From assembly GCA_035291605.1 (NCBI GenBank), contig DATDRS010000100.1, forward strand, positions 1-8,269: a stretch of DNA of 8,269 nt, read 5' to 3'. A program made the translations under genes and the position numbers. Below, piece by piece: positions 6,452 through 8,269 of the stretch. Below the pieces are notes generated by a model that was not told where the DNA came from, did no database searches, and was given only the letters and a program-made list of their open reading frames with translations. Within the stretch, counting starts at the first letter, position 1. Each line of letters opens with the position of its first letter. The stretch is from DATDRS01 sp035291605. GTDB lineage: Bacteria > Chloroflexota > Anaerolineae > Anaerolineales > UBA6663.

Positions 6452-7654
6452 ATGACGACGGATCGCGGTTACATCCTGGTGGTTGACGACAACAAAGTCA
6501 ATTGCATGTTGCTCACGCGCGCGCTGGCCGAACAAGGCCACACGGCGATCATCGCCGAAAACGGTCAACAGGCACTGACGATGCTGCGCGCGCAGCCGTT
6601 TGACATGGTGCTCCTCGACGTGGTGATGCCGGAGCTGGACGGTTACCAGACGCTGGCGCAGATCAAACACGACCGCGCGCTGCGGCACATCCCGGTGATC
6701 ATGATTTCGTCGGTAGACGAGATGGACAGCGTCATCCGCTGCATTGAAATGGGGGCCGAGGACTACCTGCCCAAACCATTCAACGCCGTGCTCCTGCGGG
6801 CGCGGATCGGCGTCAGCCTGGAGAAGAAACGTCTGCGTGATAAGGAACAACTTTATCTCAAAGGCCTCGAGCGTGAGTTGGAGATTGGCCGCCAGATTCA
6901 GGCCGGGTTCCTGCCCGACAGCCTCCCGCAGTTGCCTGGATGGGAGATTGCCGCCCGCTTCGAGGCGGCCCGCGAGGTCGGCGGCGATTTCTACGACGCG
7001 TTTGTGATGGCGCGGGATGGGAAGATCGGCCTGGTCGTGGCCGACGTGTGCGATAAAGGCGTGGGCGCCGCGCTCTTCATGACCCTCTTCCGCAGCCTGA
7101 TCCGCGCCACTTCCAATCTGGATTATTTCACGGGACGGACCGCCGCGCCCGGTGAGGCGGACATGGCCTCCAGCGCGGCCACCTTGAAGAACGCGGTCGC
7201 GCTGACGAATAACTACATCGCCCGCACTCATAGCGAGGCCGCGATGTTTGCCACGCTCTTCTTCGGGATATTGGATTCGACGACCGGCTCGTTGATCTAC
7301 ATCAACGGCGGCCAGGAGTCCCCGATTATCTTTGGGGCGAATGGCATGAAGATGTGCCTGGAGGCGACCGGCCCGGCGGTGGGCCTGGTGCCCGACCGGG
7401 ATTTCGCCATTCGCGAGGCGCAGCTGGAGCCGGGCGATGTTCTGCTCGCCTTTACCGATGGCGTGCCCGACGCTCAAAGTCCCGAGGGCGAATTCTTCGG
7501 CCAGGAGGGGTTGCTGCCCCTGCTGACCCAGCCGTTTGCTTCGGCTGCGGCCCTGCTGGACAGCATTCAGGCACAACTGCGCGCCCACATTGGGGAGGCA
7601 AAGCAGTTTGACGATATGACCATGCTGGCCGTGCGGCGGTTGCCTAGCCCCTGA
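6452..7654 (+). CDS. Response regulator with PP2C/SpoIIE-type serine/threonine phosphatase output (RsbU-like)
   Basis: Protein of 400 residues: an N-terminal receiver (about 6-124; Asp12, Asp13, phosphoacceptor Asp56, Ser86, Lys108), a short helical linker (about 125-150, ELEIGRQIQAGFLP, the usual lead-in to RsbU-type phosphatases), and a PPM/SpoIIE catalytic domain to the end. Metal-binding acids are present: Asp179 and Asp182 in VGGDFYD, Asp198 in VADVCDKG, Asp336 in FTDGVPD, and Asp387/Asp388 in FDDMTML. The domain therefore looks active. In known relatives such enzymes dephosphorylate a STAS anti-sigma-factor antagonist and so release a sigma factor; no STAS or anti-sigma gene lies in this window, so the target is unknown. 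The start at ATG 6452 has a good ribosome site and follows the cyclase gene by 3 nt. The receiver is almost a copy of the one in that gene, so both are probably fed by the same Hpt protein. Confidence 0.95.
   Translation: MTTDRGYILVVDDNKVNCMLLTRALAEQGHTAIIAENGQQALTMLRAQPFDMVLLDVVMPELDGYQTLAQIKHDRALRHIPVIMISSVDEMDSVIRCIEMGAEDYLPKPFNAVLLRARIGVSLEKKRLRDKEQLYLKGLERELEIGRQIQAGFLPDSLPQLPGWEIAARFEAAREVGGDFYDAFVMARDGKIGLVVADVCDKGVGAALFMTLFRSLIRATSNLDYFTGRTAAPGEADMASSAATLKNAVALTNNYIARTHSEAAMFATLFFGILDSTTGSLIYINGGQESPIIFGANGMKMCLEATGPAVGLVPDRDFAIREAQLEPGDVLLAFTDGVPDAQSPEGEFFGQEGLLPLLTQPFASAAALLDSIQAQLRAHIGEAKQFDDMTMLAVRRLPSP
6595..6788 (+). repeat. Receiver-domain repeat, copy B
   Basis: Partner of 4021-4214, in the same position of the receiver domain of the phosphatase gene, from just before phosphoacceptor Asp56 through Lys108. 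Similarity drops upstream of it and after the receiver ends. Confidence 0.9.
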
Positions 7655-7666
7655 ACCGACCTGACC

Positions 7667-8269
7667 TCACAGCGCCGAACCAGTGAATAGGCTCTTCGGC
7701 ACGTGGACGTTGTTCTTCACGAATTTCTGGTCGAATTTCGGCAGCAGGCCGGTGGGCTTGAGCATGCCCACCACTTGCCCCTTGGGGGATTGGCTCTGGT
7801 CGATGGCGAACAAATCCGTCATCCGGATGACGTCGCCCTCCATCCCGTTCACCTCGCTCACCTGCACGACCTTGCGGCTGCCGTCGCGCAAGCGGTCGAG
7901 ATGCACGACCAGCTCGATGGCCGAGGCGATCATCTCGCGGATGGCGCGGGGCGAGAGGTCCAGGCCGGCCATCATCGTCATTAATTCAATGCGCCGCAGC
8001 GTGTCGCGCGGGCTGTTAGAGTGGATGGTGGTCAGCGAGCCGTCGTGGCCGGTGTTCATCGCCTGGAGCATGTCGACCGCCTCGGGGCCGCGGACCTCGC
8101 CGACGATGATTCGATCGGGCCGCATGCGCAGCGCGTTGATGACCAGCTGGCGGGCGTTGATGTCCCCCACGCCCTCGACGTTGGCCGGCCGCGTCTCGCA
8201 CCGCACGACGTGCGGCTGGCGGAGCTGAAGCTCGGCCGAGTCCTCGATCGTGACGATGCGCTCGTTGGG
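7667..8269 (-). CDS. cpaF: CpaF/TadA-family type II/IV secretion ATPase, C-terminal part (5' partial)
   Basis: Hexameric cytoplasmic ATPase that drives assembly of Tad (Flp) pili or a related secretion system. The window holds the last 200 residues; the N-terminal domain and Walker A lie beyond 8269. In order: the Asp box (IVTIEDSAELQL, about residues 5-16), a switch segment (RPANVEGVGDINARQLV), the Walker B region (RPDRIIVGEVRGPEA), the His box (MNTGHDGSLTTIHSNSPRD), and the C-terminal segment ending in LLPKFDQKF...VHVPKSLF, typical of CpaF. The frame is open to the window edge, so the Met codon at 8206 is internal and not the start. The gene converges on the signalling operon with 12 bases between the stop codons and belongs to a different transcription unit. 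The family is clear; whether the product makes a pilus or another Tad-type machine cannot be told from here. Confidence 0.95.
   Translation of the reverse strand, partial: PNERIVTIEDSAELQLRQPHVVRCETRPANVEGVGDINARQLVINALRMRPDRIIVGEVRGPEAVDMLQAMNTGHDGSLTTIHSNSPRDTLRRIELMTMMAGLDLSPRAIREMIASAIELVVHLDRLRDGSRKVVQVSEVNGMEGDVIRMTDLFAIDQSQSPKGQVVGMLKPTGLLPKFDQKFVKNNVHVPKSLFTGSAL

Noticed and set aside
6428..7588. Long open frame of 386 codons on the minus strand opposite the receiver-phosphatase gene
   Set aside because: Same reason: antisense shadow of a gene with complete catalytic motifs on the plus strand.
7674..7700. Inverted repeat gccgaa...ttcggc as a terminator for the operon
   Set aside because: The stem is only 6 bp with a 15-nt loop, has no T run, and lies inside the coding region of the convergent gene.
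7683..8228. Open frame of 181 codons on the plus strand opposite the cpaF-type gene
   Set aside because: The minus strand carries clear Asp box, Walker B and His box motifs in this interval; the plus-strand translation has none.

Overview
The window is GC-rich, compact, almost entirely coding DNA. It looks like a member of the Chloroflexota, possibly Anaerolineae or a relative. This is inferred from gene style: multi-GAF hybrid histidine kinases, a tandem class III cyclase domain protein with a STAND ATPase/TPR tail of the kind common there, and a Tad-type pilus ATPase. No rRNA or other decisive marker is present, so the assignment is tentative. I see no tRNA, CRISPR array, insertion sequence or phage gene.

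Layout. Four genes run on the plus strand as one apparent signalling operon. (1) A 5'-truncated hybrid sensor kinase (2-3484) has four GAF domains (the first only in part), HisKA, HATPase and two receiver domains. (2) A free-standing Hpt phosphotransfer protein (3508-3870) follows. (3) Next is a receiver protein fused to two cyclase homology domains and a remnant of an ATPase/TPR module (3884-6448). (4) The last is a receiver fused to a PP2C/SpoIIE-type serine/threonine phosphatase of the RsbU kind (6452-7654). Gaps between them are 23, 13 and 3 nt. A convergent minus-strand gene (7667-8269, start outside the window) encodes the C-terminal part of a CpaF/TadA pilus secretion ATPase. No gap reaches 300 bases.

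How the genes may work together. The set fits a complete, branched His-Asp-His-Asp phosphorelay: GAF sensing, kinase, its own receivers, the Hpt protein, then two response regulators with nearly identical receivers. One output would be cyclic nucleotide synthesis, the other dephosphorylation of an anti-sigma-antagonist type protein. The domains are seen in the sequence; the wiring is inferred.

Unexpected structure. Two long imperfect hairpins of unrelated sequence sit inside coding regions, one in the kinase ATPase domain and one in the first cyclase domain. Each adds residues in frame in what should be a surface loop. The first has an adjoining exact 20-bp tandem duplication read in two different frames. 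The cyclase protein also appears to have lost the P-loop core of its ATPase module by an in-frame deletion and most of its TPR tail. Its two cyclase domains carry complementary halves of one active site. The receivers of genes 3 and 4 are about 93% identical in DNA over 194 bp, pointing to a recent duplication or gene conversion.
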